DNA of 64,000 bases. Source: Zingiber officinale. Its lineage: Eukaryota; Streptophyta; Magnoliopsida; Zingiberales; Zingiberaceae. The stretch's first letter is position 1, and the number at the start of each line of letters is the position of its first letter. The notes under the pieces are model-generated. The model made no database searches. It was not told where the DNA came from and was given only the letters and a program-made list of their open reading frames with translations. Positions 41,098-54,838 of the stretch are shown here, piece after piece. Made by a program: the position numbers and the translations under genes. The stretch is taken from NCBI RefSeq assembly GCF_018446385.1, contig NC_055988.1:166368837-166432836 (forward strand). The letters run 5' to 3'.

Positions 41098-44080
41098 AAG
41101 ATGCCATTAATCATGTCTACAATTCATTGCAGGGTTCCAGGAAACCCGACAACTAAATGAAAGGTAAATCACCGTCCGCATGGGCACTACTGTAAAAGTG
41201 GTAGCTGTTGCAGTGGGAGATGTTTATCTTTTGATAAGAATAAAATATGGATTTTAAGTAATTATCTTTACGTACCAAGTTTAGAAAGAACCTGATTTCA
41301 GTTTCTAAACTATTATAGATATTGTGTCTATTTTGATAACAAAGTTGTTATCAAGAAAAATAGGGAAGTTATCTATTCTGGTATGATGGTTGACAATTTA
41401 TAATCCAATAACTCCCACGATGCAACAAATGGAAATTAGTAACACATCTTCTAATTTTAAGAGAAAGCAACCTTTAGAAGTGAACCAATTATATCTTTGG
41501 CATCTAAAGCTAGGTTATACTTGAGTAGGATTCATTGGTAGCTGATGAACTTTTGGGTTCATTAGTAGTGGAAATCTTTCCAACCTGCGAGTCTTACTTG
41601 GAAGAAAAATAACCAAGAAGCTTTTAAGTCTAAGGGGTAAGGAATCAAAAATATATTGGAATTGGTTCATTCTGATTTGTGTGATCCTATGAGCATCCAT
41701 GCAAGAGGTTGTTTCAAATATTTCATCTATTTTATAGACAACTATTTGAGATACGGATATATTTACTTGATGTGCCGCAAGTCTAAGTGCTTTGATTAGT
41801 TCAAAGAATACGAAGCTGATGTGGAGAAACGACAAATTAAAAGTATCAAGACACCACGGTAAGATCGTAGTGGCAAGTACCTCTTGGGAGAATTTAGGAG
41901 TCATTTATCAGAAGTAGGGATTCAATCCCAACTAACTGCACCTGGTACACCCCAACAGAATGGTGTAGGAAAAGGAAGGTATAGGAGGACTCTTATGGAA
42001 ATAAGTAAATTGATGAGTTATTAAGAATATTATCAAAATCATTTTAAGGATATACTCTGGAAACAGGAGTGAATATAGTACCTTCTAAAGTCAGAACTCT
42101 CTACTCATATAGAATTGCTGAATAGGCGTAAGCCTATTTCGAAGCATATTCGGATTCGGGTAGTCCAGCACATATGCAGAAGAGAGACAATGATAAGTTG
42201 GACAAGAATTCACTTGTTTGTGGGTTATCCTAGTGAAATGAAAGTAGGTTTATAGTCTTAAAAATCAGAAGGTCATTGTTAGCATCAATGACTGATTTTT
42301 AGAAAAGGACTATGTAATAAATCATGTGCCCATAAGAAAATTTGTTCTTAAGGAAGTAATAAAAGGCATGTCTAATCTAGTACCAACTGTACAAGATGAG
42401 ATACCACAAGGAAACTGCAACACGTATCACAAATGATACACAATTGAAAGAAAAAAAAATGGCTTGTCATAGTGGGAGGGTTGTTAGGCAACCTAAAAAG
42501 ATTCATGTTTTGGGAGAGTTTTTGGACTCGATCCCTGGAGGACATGAACCTGATCTCCGGACATATGACGAAACACTCCAAGATAAAGATGCAACATCTT
42601 GGCAAAGAGTAATGAATAACAGAATTAGAATATATGTATTCTAATAAAATCTGGAAGCTTGTAGAACCACCAAATGGTGTAAAAGCCTTTGGGTGTAAAA
42701 AGGTCAATAATAGGAAAAGAGGGATAGAAAGGAAGGTAGTAACTTTCAAAGCAAGGCTTGATGAAAAAGGAAACTTTTTCACTGGTAGCCATGCTTAAGT
42801 CTATCCGGATTCTTTTATCTATTTGGCAAGTGGATGTCAAGACAGCATTCTTTAATGGAAGTCTTGATGAAAACATCCATATAAAGCAACTAGAAGGGTT
42901 CATTGCAAAGGGCTAAGAGTATCTTGTGTGCAAGCACAATCAGTCTATGGACTGAGGTAAAGCTTCAAGGTCTTGGAACATCCGGTTTATCAAAGTAATC
43001 CAGACCTATGGATTTATTGAGTAAACGGATAAGTCTTGTGTATACAAAAGGTGTGATGGAAACGTGGTGGTATTTCTTGTACTATACGTAGATAACATTT
43101 TTGGTAGTTGGAAACAATATCAAAATGTTGTCAGATGTAAGGGTATGGTTGTCCAAATAATTCGATATAAAGGACTTGGGAGAATGTATATATTTTTGAG
43201 ATCAAAGTAATAAGGGATCGAAAGAAAAAATATATTTTACTTATCCCAAGCTTGATACATCGGAAAATCCTTGCTCGTTTTAAGCATACAAAACTCCTCG
43301 ACAGGTTTCTTACCTTTTAAGCATGGAGTGTCTTTATCTAAAGAGATGTCTCCGATGACATCAAAAGGAGATTGAGGACATGTAGGCAGTTCTTTATGCT
43401 TCGGCAGTTAGACAACCTAATGTATGCTATGCACGAGATCAGAAATCTGTTTTGCCAAGGGCATAGTTAGCAGATATCAAAGTAACCCTTGACAAGGACA
43501 TTAGACTGTAGTAAAGCATATAGAGGCGCTAGAGATTATATGCTAGCTTACAAGGCAGTTAATTTGGTCCCTGTGGGTTACACGGATTTTGACTTCCAAT
43601 CGGATAAGGACAATAATAAGTCAACCTCGGGGTTTTGTGTTTACTTTAGGAGGAAAAGTCATAACTATGGAAAAGTGATAAGCATAGGTATTTTTCTGGA
43701 CTCCACCATAGAAGCTTAGTATATGGCAAGCCTCTGAGGTAGCTATAAAAGCTGAATGACTCAATAACCTCAAGATAGACTTAGATATGATTTCTGGTTT
43801 GTCCAAAGATTATTACAATTTATTGTAATAATGTTGGTGCAGTAGCAAACTCAAAGAAATCATAAGTCTATAAGGCAAGTAAACACAATAGAGCGCAAGT
43901 ACCACCCAATACGAGAAATTGTATAAACGAGGAGAAGTTGTTGCCACCTAGATTGCATCAGGTAATGACCTATAGATCCTTTCACTAAGGTCCTTAAGGC
44001 AAGAGCTTTTGATGGGAATGTTGAAGGGTTGAGAATCAGATGTATGGCAACAGATATGGCAGCTTAGTCTTTTAGTATAA
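41098..44080 (+). pseudogene. Degenerate copia pol of the 16.8-kb element
   Basis: Plus-strand pol remnant in correct order. Near 41190-41500 lies a protease/GAG-pre region similar to 57640-57960. Near 41640-42000 is integrase (SKCFD, then APGTPQQNGV-like sequence). Near 42540-42900 is RT (DLRTYDETLQDKDA, then DVKTAFFNGS). Near 43489-43719 is the RNase H side (VGYTDFDFQSDKDNNKSTSG). Frameshifts and stops occur every 20-60 codons, so no enzyme can be made. The reading is continued from 33560-33658 across the nested insertion. Confidence 0.88.
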
Positions 44081-44089
44081 GTGGGAGAT

Positions 44090-46493
44090 TGTTGGAGTGT
44101 ATACTGAAAGCCTAAGCTTTTGTAAACATTTATGTTAAAAAAAGAATCACATTTGGTCAATTTATCTACATTTAGTTGTAGTTGTTCAATTAATTTATAC
44201 TGTAGATAACATAGTATGTGGTGTCACATGCAGAAGATGATGTTATCAGTACCTTATAAATTATAAACAGTAGCTCACAACCAAAATGGAAAGGAACAAA
44301 CCATTAGAAGGTCGTAGTGTAATTAGGTATCAGTTTATCTTGACTGTATAATTACACTAGTACACTTAGAGTGTATTGAGTAGGGCCATTTGAGGTCGTT
44401 TCTTTTATACTGATTTTATAAAGAAACAAAGACCTCGGTTATTATGGAAGTGTGTGCTCTTAATCCTGATATAATAACAAGCACATATATTTGATATTTA
44501 TTTCTTTAATTTATCAATGGGTGAGATTTAGTTCGATGAATCAATAAGCCCGGTAAGTTGGGAAATGGTATCACTTATAGTGTGTGTTGTTGATTATAGA
44601 AGGAAACTGTGTCCTAGAGATACTAGGTTGATAATGTCCCCAAGAGGAGCTCATAAGGATTGTCATGTTAAACCCTGCAGGTGGATTTAGTCCGACATGA
44701 CGATAAGGTTGAGTGGTACTACTCTTGGACTAAGATATTAATTAAATGAGTTGTCAGTAACTCACTTAATTAGTGGACATTCAATATCTTAAACACAGGG
44801 AGACTAACACACTCATAATAAGAAGGAGCAATGTAATTTGGGATTGGTGCGGTAGTTCAATAATAGTTCTCTAGTGGAATGAATTATTATTGATAAAATT
44901 AAGTTGTGTGTTCCGGGCGAACACGGGATGCTTAATTTTATCGGGAGACCAAAACCAATTCCTCCTCTCGGTCCCTATCGTAGCCTCTTATTTATAGAGT
45001 ACTATACCCACCTATACCCACCTTCTATACCCACCAATAGGGGGCCGGCCAAGCTAGCTTGGGAACCAAGCTAGGGCCGGCCTAGGTATAAGATTGGGTG
45101 GCCGGCCCTAGCTTGAATCCAAGCTAGTGGGGGCCGGCCAAATTAAATTAAAAAAAAAAATTAATTTTAATTTTTATTATGTGGAAGATATAATTTATTA
45201 AAGAGAATTAAAATTAAAATATCTCTCTTGTAAAAGATCTACAAAAGATTAAAGAAAGATATTAGATTTCTTTCCTTATTTGTAGATTGGTGAGATATTT
45301 TATTTTCTCTTTAAAAATTATTCACATGTTGTAAAATTAAAATTATAGAAATTTCCTTTTTATCAACCATGAAGAGATTTTGAAGAGAAATTTTATTTTT
45401 TAAAATTTTCGGAAACAAATTAGGAAGTTTTAATTGTTGATTGAAACTTGTCCAATTTGATTTCATTAATGTGGCCGGCCATAAGATTTCAATTGGGGAA
45501 ATTTTATTTTATTTTTCTCAATTAAATCATGTCAAGGAAATTGAGGAAATTTTATTGTAATTAAATTTCCTAATTTGCCTAGGCCAAGGAATATAAAAGA
45601 AGGGGTGAGGGTGCCTTCAAGAGAACAACCTCTATTATTTTCTCTTCCTCTTTTATTCCTTGAAGGGCCGGCCATCCTTTTTCTCTCTTCCTCTTTGTGG
45701 TGGCCGAAACTCTCAAAGGCTTGGAGCTCTTGTGGCGGCTGGATACTACTTGGAGAAGAAGAAGAAGAAGAAGGAGAAAAAGCTAGCATCTCTTGGAGCT
45801 TGGTTGGTGTTTTGTTCTTTATCCTTGGTAAAGCTTTTTGTGGCCGAACCTAGCTAGGAGGAGAAGAAGGTGGTTGGTGGTTTTTCATCTCGGAAGATCG
45901 TTGCCCACACAACGTCCGAGGTTAGAAGAGGAATACGGTAGAAGATCAAGAGGTCTTTCTAAAAGGTATAACTAGTAGTTTTTCCTTTTCCGCATCATAC
46001 TAGTTATTTATGGAAATAATACCAAGTACAAGAGGCTTACGTTCTAGTATTTCGAATATGTTTTTCGAAGTTGTGTTCTTTTGTTTTTTTTTTCCCTTGT
46101 GATTTGATTGTTCTTTTTGGTTAACCTAAAGTTATTTTAGGAAATTAAATATTAGATTTCTATAAAAGGTTTTGTCTAGTCGGTGGTGGTTGCTCCCATA
46201 TCCAAGAAGGCCATGTGCCTCGCCACATCAGTACTGGGAACCAATTATGGAAATTAATATTTAATGGAATTAATAACTTAAGGTGATTTGGGTCGAACGT
46301 GTTATGTTCCGCAGGAGACCCAAGTCAAAACCTAAAAGAACGAATAGATTAAGTTTTGGATCAAACGTGTTAAGTTCCGCAGGCGATCCAAAATTTAATT
46401 TAAAAGAACACATGGTAGCTAGGAAAAGGTTCAGACCTTTGTACAAAATTTTTGTACAGTGGAACCTCTAGGTTTTCCGAGTAGCAACCAACA
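44090..46493 (+). repeat. 3' LTR of the 16.8-kb copia element
   Basis: 2404 bp, preceded by aagtgggagat. It matches the 5' LTR almost throughout; differences include a longer ttccgggcgaacacgggatg stretch near 44910 and a shorter GAA microsatellite near 45758. Confidence 0.93.
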
Positions 46494-47830
46494 GTTACAC
46501 CTTTTGGTGTTTGGACTACAGGTCCCAAAACCTCACATTTTGCAAGTGAGTTTAATTCCTCTTGAATTACATCTTTCCATTTTGTCCAATCATGCATACT
46601 ACGACATTGTTCAATAGATTTAGGTTCTTGATCATCATTTTCATAAATAATTTCAAGCGCTACATCGTATGCAAATTTATTGTCGATAGCTAATCTTGAT
46701 CGATTCAATTTATTCCCTGTCCTGACATAATTTATTGAGATTTTTCATTATTTTCAAGTATCTGGACCTCTTCTAGAGTTTTATTAAAAGTTATGTCAGT
46801 TGTCTCTATAGGAGACCTAGGCGCTTCAAAATGAACATCTTGATTAGTTGTTTCTTTCCTTTTTCGAGGATTTTTATCATTAGAACCGATTGGTCTACCA
46901 CGCTTTAAACAAGTTGTAATCTCATTAATTGATTATCCAATTGGTACATCAATATGAGCCAGAGCATTAATAGTTGGTATATGTGACTTAGTCACTCTCT
47001 TCAAGTCAGTGAATGCATCAGGGAATTGATTTGCAATATTTTGCAAATGCATTATTCTTTGAACTTCAAGTGCACATTGATTTGTATGAGGATCAAATTG
47101 CAATAATGATGCATGCCAGGTGACTTCTTTGGGAAACTCTTTATTTTCTCCCCTAGCTTTGGAAAAATTGTTTCATTAAAGTGACAGTTGGTAAATCGCA
47201 CCGTAAAAACATCTTCTGTAATTGGTTCCAAATATTTTATAATTGAAGGAGAATCATATCCAACATATATTCCCAATTTCCTTTGGGGTCCCATTTTAGT
47301 GTGTTATAGTGTGCTAATTGGCACATATACCGCACATTCAAATATTCTCAAATGAGATATATTAGGCTCTTGACCAAAAATCAATTGTAAATGGGAGAAT
47401 ATATGATAACTGGTTGGCCTGATAAGTATAAGTGTTGCTGCATGCAAAATAGCATGCTCCTAAATAGATGTAGGGAGCTTAGTTCTCATAATCAATGGTC
47501 TAGCTATTAACTAGAGGCGTTTAATAAATGATTCAGCTAAACCATTTTGTGCATGAATATAAGCAATAGGATGTTCAACAGTTATCCAATAGACATACAA
47601 TAGTCGTTAAATACTTGGGATGTAAATTCACCGGCATTATCAAGATGTATTTTCTTGATAGAATATTCTAGAAATTGAGCTCTGAACCGAATTATTTGGG
47701 TGAGCAATCTCGCAAACGTTAGGTTGCGAGTTGATAATAAACATACATGTGACCATCTTGTAGAGGCATCAATTAGCACCATAAAATATTTAAATGGTCC
47801 ACATGGTGGGTGAATAGGCCCACATATATC
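46494..47830 (-). pseudogene. Host copia element, integrase to RT N-terminal part
   Basis: The minus-strand upstream half of the element whose RT lies at 28600-29693. Reading leftward: GPIHPPCGPFKYFMVLIDAS and HLDNAGEFTSQVF (integrase core, about 47825-47582), then PQRKLGIYVGYDSPSIIKYL (47294-47052), then KWKDVIQEELNSLAKCEV and TPKGVT (46708-46499). It breaks exactly at the GTTAC duplication. Stops and frameshifts are present. Upstream integrase and gag are lost to the right. Confidence 0.85.
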
Positions 47831-50255
47831 TGTTGGTTGCTACTCGGAATATCGTATTGGTTCCCCTGTACAAAAATTTTGTACAAGTCTCAAACCTTTC
47901 CTAACAATCTATTGTGTTCTTTAGAAATTAAATTTAGAATTGCAAATAGAACTTAACATTATTGATTCCAAATTCAACTTATCTGTTCTTAGATGTTTTG
48001 ACTTGGATCACAAATGATGCTTAACATTATTAATCCAAATCTACCCATGTTACAAAGTTGATTAAATATTTATTTTAAAGATCAGCTTCGAGGTTAAACA
48101 TGGCAAGACACTAAGCCTTCTTGGGTATGGGATCATCCACCACTTCCTAGACAAAGCCTTTCAACGAAATTCAATATTTAATCTCCTTATAGTAACCCTA
48201 GGTTTAACCATTAAAAACAATCGAATCACAATATAGAAAAATAAAACAAACACAAAATCGAAACATAAATTCGATTGCCTAGAATCGTTAGCCTCTTGTG
48301 TTTGGTAATTCAAAATCCGTACAAAGAAAACTAGTATGATGCGGAACAAGATAACTATTTATACCTTTCTTTGTAGCTAGAGACCTCTTGATCTTCTGTC
48401 GTATTCCTCTTCTTATCTCGGTCATCGTATGGGCGACGATCTACCAAGATAAGAATCCACCCAAACCTCCTTCTTCTCCTTGCAAGTTTCGACCACCAAC
48501 TATTCTTCAAGGGAAGCTTTCTTTCTCTTCTTCTTCTCCACAAGCAACCGGCCACCAAGATGAAACAAGACCTCCAAGTGCCGCCGGCCTCAACAAAAGG
48601 AGAAGAGAGAAAGAAGAGAGGAGAGGGCCGACCACCAAGGAATTAAAAGAGAGAAATAATAGATGTGTTATTCAAGGGGCAACCCCTCCCTCTCTTTATA
48701 ATCCTTGGTCATGGCAAATAAGAAAAGTTTTGAAGATAATTAAAACTTCCTTATTTTCTTTGTCAATGGCTAATAAGGAAAATTTAATTAAAATTTCCTC
48801 TTAATCCATCTTATGGCCGGCCCCTACATGTCCTCCAAATAAGGAAAGTTTTAAACACAAAATTAAAGCTTCCTTATTTGTTTCCGGAAATTTTTAAAAT
48901 AAAAATTTCTCCTTTTTAATTCCCTTCATGGTTGGTTATAAAAGGAAACTTTTATAAATTAAAATATCTCTTTTAAAACATATGGATGGTTGCAAAAAAG
49001 GAAAGTTTTCTCCAAAATTAAAATCTTCCTTTTCAACTACAAATAAGAAAAGATATCAAATCTTTCTTTTAATCTTTTGTAGAAAGCTATAAGAGGAAAG
49101 ATTTAAATTTTAAACTCTCTTTTAAAGCCATGGATTCCACATAAGGAAATATTTAAAAAAAATTAAAATCCCCTTTTAATTTATTGTGGTCGGCCACCTA
49201 AGCTTGGGCTCCAAGCTAGGGTCGGCCACCACTTGAACCCATCTAGCCTTGGTTTGGCCAGCCCTAGCTTGGGCTCCAAGCTTGGCTTGGCCAGCCACCT
49301 TAAGATGGGTAAGAAGTTGTATTTGAGTGTATATAAGATTTTATAAATAAGAGGCTACGACAGGGACCGAGAGGAGGAATTGGTTTTGGTCTCCCGATGA
49401 ACTTGAGCTTCCCGTGTTCGCCCCGAACACCCAACTCGAGTTCATCAATAATAACTCATTCCACTAAAAAGTTATTATTGAACTACTGCATCAATCCCAT
49501 ATTACTATATGAGTTCCTTCTTATCATGAGTGTGTTAATATCTCTGTGTTTAAGATATCGAATGCCCACTGATTAAATGAGTTACTGACAACTCACTTAA
49601 TTAGTATCTAACTCCAAGAGTAGTACCACTCAACCTTAATGTCATGTCGGACTAAGTCCACCTGCAGGGTTTACATGACAATCCTTATGAGCTCCTCTTA
49701 GGGACATCATCAACCTAGATTGTTAGAACACAGTTTCCTTCTATAATTAACAACATACACTATAAATAATATTATTTCCCAACTTATCGGGTCTATTAAT
49801 TTATCGAACTAAATCTCACCCACTGATAAATTAAAGAAATAAATACTAAATATATGTGCCTGTTATTATATCAGAATTAAGAGCACACACTTCCATAATA
49901 ATAGAGGTCTTGTTCTTTTATTCAGTCAGTATAAAAAGAAACTACCTCAAATGACCCTACTCAATACACTCAGAGTGTACTAGTATAATTTTATAGTCAA
50001 GATAAACTAATACCAAATTATACTACGACTATTCCAATGGTTTGTTCCTATCCATTTTAGTTGTGAGCTACTATTTATAACTTATAAGGAACTGATAACA
50101 TGATCTTCTGTGTGTGACACCACACACCATGTTATCTACAATATAAATTAATTGAACAACTACACTTAGCATATAAATGTAGACATTTGACCAATGTGAT
50201 TCTTTATTTCAAATAAATATTTACAAAAGCTAGGCTTTTAGTATACACTCTAACA
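47831..50255 (-). repeat. 3' LTR of the minus-strand copia element at 47.8-58.7 kb
   Basis: 2425 bp, plus-strand ends TGTTGGTTGCTACTCGG and CACTCTAACA. The adjoining interior aligns base for base with the polypurine end of the 16.8-kb element, which supports a 3' LTR. Unexpectedly, atatc occurs on both sides (47826-47830 and 50256-50260), as if it were a solo LTR. Confidence 0.82.
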
Positions 50256-51362
50256 ATATCCTATTTATACTAAAAGACTATGCTGCCCTATATGTTGTCA
50301 TACATCTGATTCTCATCCCCTCAACATGCCGATCAAAAGCTTTCATCAGAAGGGCCTTAGTGAAAGGATCTGCCAGGTTATCTGCTGATGCAATCTTGGC
50401 GACAACAACTTTTCCTCACTTTACGATGTCTCGTATCAGGTGGTACTTGCGCTCAATGTGTTTACTCGCCTTATGGGCTCGTGGTTCCTTCGAGTTTGCT
50501 ACTGCACCACTATTATCACAATAAATTGTGATGATTTTGGGCAAACCAGGAATCACATCAAAGTCCATCAAGAAGTTCCTGAGCCATACAACTTCTTTGG
50601 CTGCCACATACTCAGCTTCCATGGTTGAGTCTGAAATGCATTTCTGCTTAATACTCCTCCATGCAATGGTTTCACCTCCTAAAGTAAACACATAGCCTGA
50701 TGTAGACTTACTATTGTCCTTATCTGATTGGAAGTCAGAATCTGTGTAACCCATAGGGAGCAAATCATCTGCTTGGTATACCAGCATATACTCTCTAGTC
50801 CTTCTCAGGTACTTTAATATATACTTTACGGTAATCTAATGTCTTTGCCCTGATTACTTTGATATCTGCTAACCATGCCCATGACAAAACAGATATCCGG
50901 TCTCGTGCACAACATAGCATACATTAGGCTTCCTACAGCTGAAGCATAAGGAACTGCCTTCATCTCTTCTATCTCTTTTGATGTCTTCTGAGACATCTCT
51001 TTAGATAAAAATACTCCATGCCTAAAATGTAGAAAACATTTCTTGGAGTCTTGCATGCTAAAACGAGCTAGGATTGTATCGATATATGAAGCTTGGGATA
51101 AGCACAACATTCTTTTCTTACGATCCCTTATTACTTTGATCCCGAGAATATGTGTGCATTCTCCCAAGTCCTTTATATCGAATTGCTTGGACAACCATAC
51201 CCTTACTTTCGACAACACTTTGATATTATTTTCAATTAACAAAATGTCATCTACGTATAGTACAAGAAATACCACCACGTTTCCATCACACTTCTTGTAT
51301 ACACAAGACTCATCCAGACACTGAATAAAATCATATGACTGGATTACTTCATTAAACCGGAT
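50256..51362 (-). pseudogene. Copia RT C-terminal half and RNase H
   Basis: From the right: RFNEVIQSYDFIQCLDESCV, the catalytic YVDD in LVLYVDDILL, LSKQFDIKDLGECTHILGIK and SLMYAMLCTRPDICF. After a break near 50820 comes RNase H (VGYTDSDFQSDKDNSKSTSG, IYCDNSGAVANSKEPRAHK, KHIERKYHLIRDIV). The N-terminal half of RT lies at 56070-56597 beyond the inserted element. Confidence 0.9.
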
Positions 51363-52589
51363 TGTTCCTGTCTGGAAGCTGAGAAGACGAACCTGCCGGT
51401 ATGACGTGTCTGGAGGGTTGACCGCATCCTCTTGACCCGGTGGTGAGCTGTCCTCTATGTTGACCATATCGTCAGAAGTCCTCCTCCGGTCAACTGTACC
51501 TGTATCCAGCGACCGGGTTCCCTCGGTCTCTGGTACCTCGGTGCTCGAGGCGAATCCCACAGACATATAAGTAACCGCATAATAGTATAGCAATAAAATG
51601 AACAGATACCGAGTACGAGAACTTACCCTGGCCCAGGGGGGCGCCCTTGGATGGATGGAGGAGCTGATCGGATGCTGATCGAGTCGTCACGGTCCCGCCG
51701 GAAGGATGGATATGAATCAGTAACGGAGCTAGATGTAGGAGCAGCGGCGTGAAGTCCGGTGTGCCATGTATCCACAAGGCGACATGTAAGCCGAGGCATA
51801 ATGGCTCATAGGCCGATACGCGGCACGCAGACCGGATAGCACAGATAGCTCATAATCATAATAAAGATGCAGAATAAAACCCAATGGATGTCCATATCAC
51901 CACGGAGGGACGGATCTACACCAAAAGCAGTGGAGACAACAAATGCACAGCCGTCGATGCGGACTGTCGGGATGCCAGAGCTAGCTGTGGGGGATGCTGG
52001 TCGCCGGAGGCGACTGCGACAGTGGCATCCGGAGGTGGCAGCGTTGGGCGCCAGAGGCGCTGACCGCCCAAGGCGGCTAGGGCAATGGCTGCCGAAGGCA
52101 GCGCTGGCTGCTGGAGGCGACGGATGTCGCTAAGGGCGGCGATTGCCTCTGGGACAGCGAGAACCGCCAGAGGCGGTGCCCACTAGGGGCGTCGCTGACT
52201 AGGATCCGAGGCGCTGCTGGCGTGGAGAAAGGGCAGCAGCGCCCTCCGCCGGAGGTGTCTGCAGGCAGGAGGAGAGGGAGGAAAGGGAAAGATAGCCTGG
52301 ACCCTGCCTGAGACGCTAGTCGTGCGTCGCAGCGAGGCCGGCGTGGAGCTCGACGGTCGAGGACGAGGAAAGCATGAGGTCCGGCCGCTGGCCGTCGAGA
52401 GGGTGAGGGTCTGCTTGAGGAGGCCGGAGGACATGAGAGGGAGGAGAGGGGCAACCGGTGGCAGGCTTCGGCGCCGGCGAGAAAGGGGAAAAAACCCACT
52501 GGCGGCGACCTCCTCCACACACGAGCCGCACCCTCTAAGAGCACGAACCGTGCTCTTTTAAGCCCAAAAACCCTAAAGGTGAAATGACA
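51363..52589 (-). repeat. LTR of the Tat-like element, left copy
   Basis: The right end is placed at aaatgaca before the purine-rich (minus strand) tract ctcctccttctcc; it is approximate. Frames of 100-155 aa here are shadows of GC-rich sequence. Confidence 0.75.
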
Positions 52590-53821
52590 AAAAAGCCCTC
52601 CTCCTTCTCCTTAATTACTCCCATGCCATTCCCTATATCCGGATCACAGGCCTCCCCTTCAAGTCTAGTCGAAGGAGGCATGAGTCCGACTGACTGGACA
52701 GTTTATCGCTAAGGCTACATTGATCTCCATATCAAAGTCAAATCGTTGAACCCTTCGCATAATGACTCCCGAGCGGTCGCTATAGTAATGGTGTCGCATG
52801 AGATGGTAATCGTGCTGAGTGGATCAAGTCGATAGCCGGCCCGATGCTGAGCGAACAACAAAACATCAAACGAGCGGCAAAATAGCAGGCGAGCTAACAG
52901 TGCAAGGGTAGTAGACTAAGCGACATGCTGGACCCCGAGTAGACCGAGCGGACGAGTGATGCCTAGCTCACGGCCACGAAGATGCTGAACGGGCGATCGA
53001 AATGATGTCGATCGGACGGATAGATGTCGGGCGGACGATGTCGTGTGAGTAATCGAAATGATGCCGATCGGATGGATAGATGGTGGACGGACGCTGTCGT
53101 GCGAGCGATCGAAATGATGCCGATCGGATGAATAGATGATCGACGGTCGCTGTCGTGCGAGCAATTGAAATGATGCCGATCGGATGAATAGATGATCGAC
53201 GGACGCTGTCGTGCGAGCGATCGAAATGATGCCGATCGGACGGCTATGAAAGTGCTGACTGCGCAGCCTCAAGAATAGTCAACGAGCGATCGTAAGGTGC
53301 CACCCAGCAATCGAGTGAACTAAATGGAATGATGCCGAGTGACCGCATCACTCGTGAGTCGATCAGAAGTGTAGCCCATGAATCGAAGGCTCGTGGAGGC
53401 GAAAGTCACGAGCCGAACGGGTGCATAACCTGTATTCTGGTTTGAAACCAGTAGAGATACTCTTTGTTCGCGACCATCGGAGATAGCTCGACCCCGATCG
53501 GGGGAGATAAGATACTCTTATAATCTGATCTGTGACCAGCGAGAAGCGCTCGACCCCGAACGGGGGAGATAAGATATCTAAAGCTGGTCCTCGACCCTGA
53601 ACGAGGGAGATGAAATAACTGATGCGCTCAACCCCGAACGGGGGAGATAGAATATCTGATAAACTAGTCCATGTAGCGCGGTCTTCAAGCCGGGGTTTTT
53701 ATAGTCGCCGGTTCGACTCTACGGTTTAACGTCTGGGCTAGACGGTCTTCAAGCCGGGGTTTTTATAGTCGCCGGTTCGACTCTACAGTTTAACGTCTGG
53801 GCTAGACGGCCCTGAGGGCTA
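52590..53821. repeat. Minor tandem arrays in the Tat-like interior
   Basis: Three families. Five about 57-bp units with gatcgaaatgatgccgatcg lie at 52992-53241. Four imperfect cgaccccgaacgggggagat units lie at about 53490-53660. Two 64-bp units with ggtcttcaagccggggtttt lie at 53680-53807. No gene is present. Confidence 0.85.
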
Positions 53822-54838
53822 ATTCAAACCCGGCCGATCGGTTCGGGGGTCTTCACCATCGAGCCCGTGGCGGCCACGGGCTCGTATATAATCCTCCCGG
53901 CCGATCGGCTCGGGGGTCTTCGCCATCGAGCCTGCAGCTCGGATATAATCCACCCGGCCGATCGGCTCGGGGGTCTTCGCCATCGAGCCTGCAGCTCGGA
54001 TATAATCCACCCGGCCGATCGGCTCGGGGGTCTTCTCCATCGAGCCTGTGGCTCGTATATAATCCTCCCGGCCGATCGGCTCGGGGGTCTTCTCCACCGA
54101 GCCTGTGGCTCGTATATAATCCTCCCGGCCGATCGGCTCGGGGGTCTTCACCATCGAGCGTGTGGCTCGTATATAATCCGCCCGGCCGATCGGCTCGGGG
54201 GTCTTCGCCATCGAGCCTGCAGCTCGGATATAATCCTCCCGGCCGATCGGCTCGGGGGTCTTCGCCATCGAGCCTGCAGCTCGGATATAATCCTCCCGGC
54301 CGATCGGCTCGGGGGTCTTCGTCATCGAGCCTGCAGCTCGGATATAATCCTCCCGGCCGATCGGCTCGGGGGTCTTCGTCATCGAGCCTGCAGCTCGGAT
54401 ATAATCCTCCCGGCCGATCGGCTCGGGGGGTCTTCTCCATCGAGCGTGTGGCTCGTATATAATCCTCCCGGCCGATCGGCTCGGGGGTCTTCGCCATCGA
54501 GCCTGCAGCTCGGATATAATCCTCCCGGCCGATCGGCTCGGGGGTCTTCGCCATCGAGCCTGCAGCTCGGATATAATCCTCCCGGCCGATCGGCTCGGGG
54601 GGGTCTTCTCCATCGAGCGTGTGGCTCGTATATAATCCTCCCGGCCGATCGGCTCGGGGGTCTTCGTCATCGAGCCTGCAGCTCGGATATAATCCTCTCG
54701 GCCGATCGGCTCGGGGGTCTTCGTCATCGAGCGTGTGGCTCGTATATAATCCTCCCGGCCGATCAGCTCGGGGGTCTTCGCCATCGAGCGTGTGGCTCGT
54801 ATATAATCCTCCCGGCTGATCGGCTCGGGGGTCTTCTC
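53822..54838. repeat. 57-bp tandem array, about 18 copies
   Basis: The unit reads cggccgatcggctcgggggt, then cttc, then a small hairpin cgagcctgcagctcg or cgagcgtgtggctcg, then tataatcc. Two unit types alternate irregularly. Because 57 is a multiple of three, frames stay open on both strands (over 300 codons each), but the products are only repeats and are not proteins I would call. Confidence 0.95.

Larger units (their letters stand above)
29694..46493 (+). mobile_element. 16.8-kb Ty1-copia LTR retrotransposon, TSD GTTAC
   Basis: A full-length but defective plus-strand element. Its LTRs at 29694-32096 and 44090-46493 start TGTTGGAGTG and end CAACCAACA. It has a Met-initiator primer-binding site, a polypurine-like aagtgggagat before the 3' LTR, and gttac on both sides (29689-29693 and 46494-46498). 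It is inserted in the pol gene of a minus-strand copia element. Its own interior holds a nested 7.4-kb gag-only element (33659-41092). Gag is essentially absent and pol is riddled with stops. Confidence 0.93.

Noticed and set aside
52077..52561. Several GC-rich frames of 71-155 aa (and their copies at 55692-56118)
   Set aside because: They lie within the LTRs of the Tat-like element and overlap on both strands.
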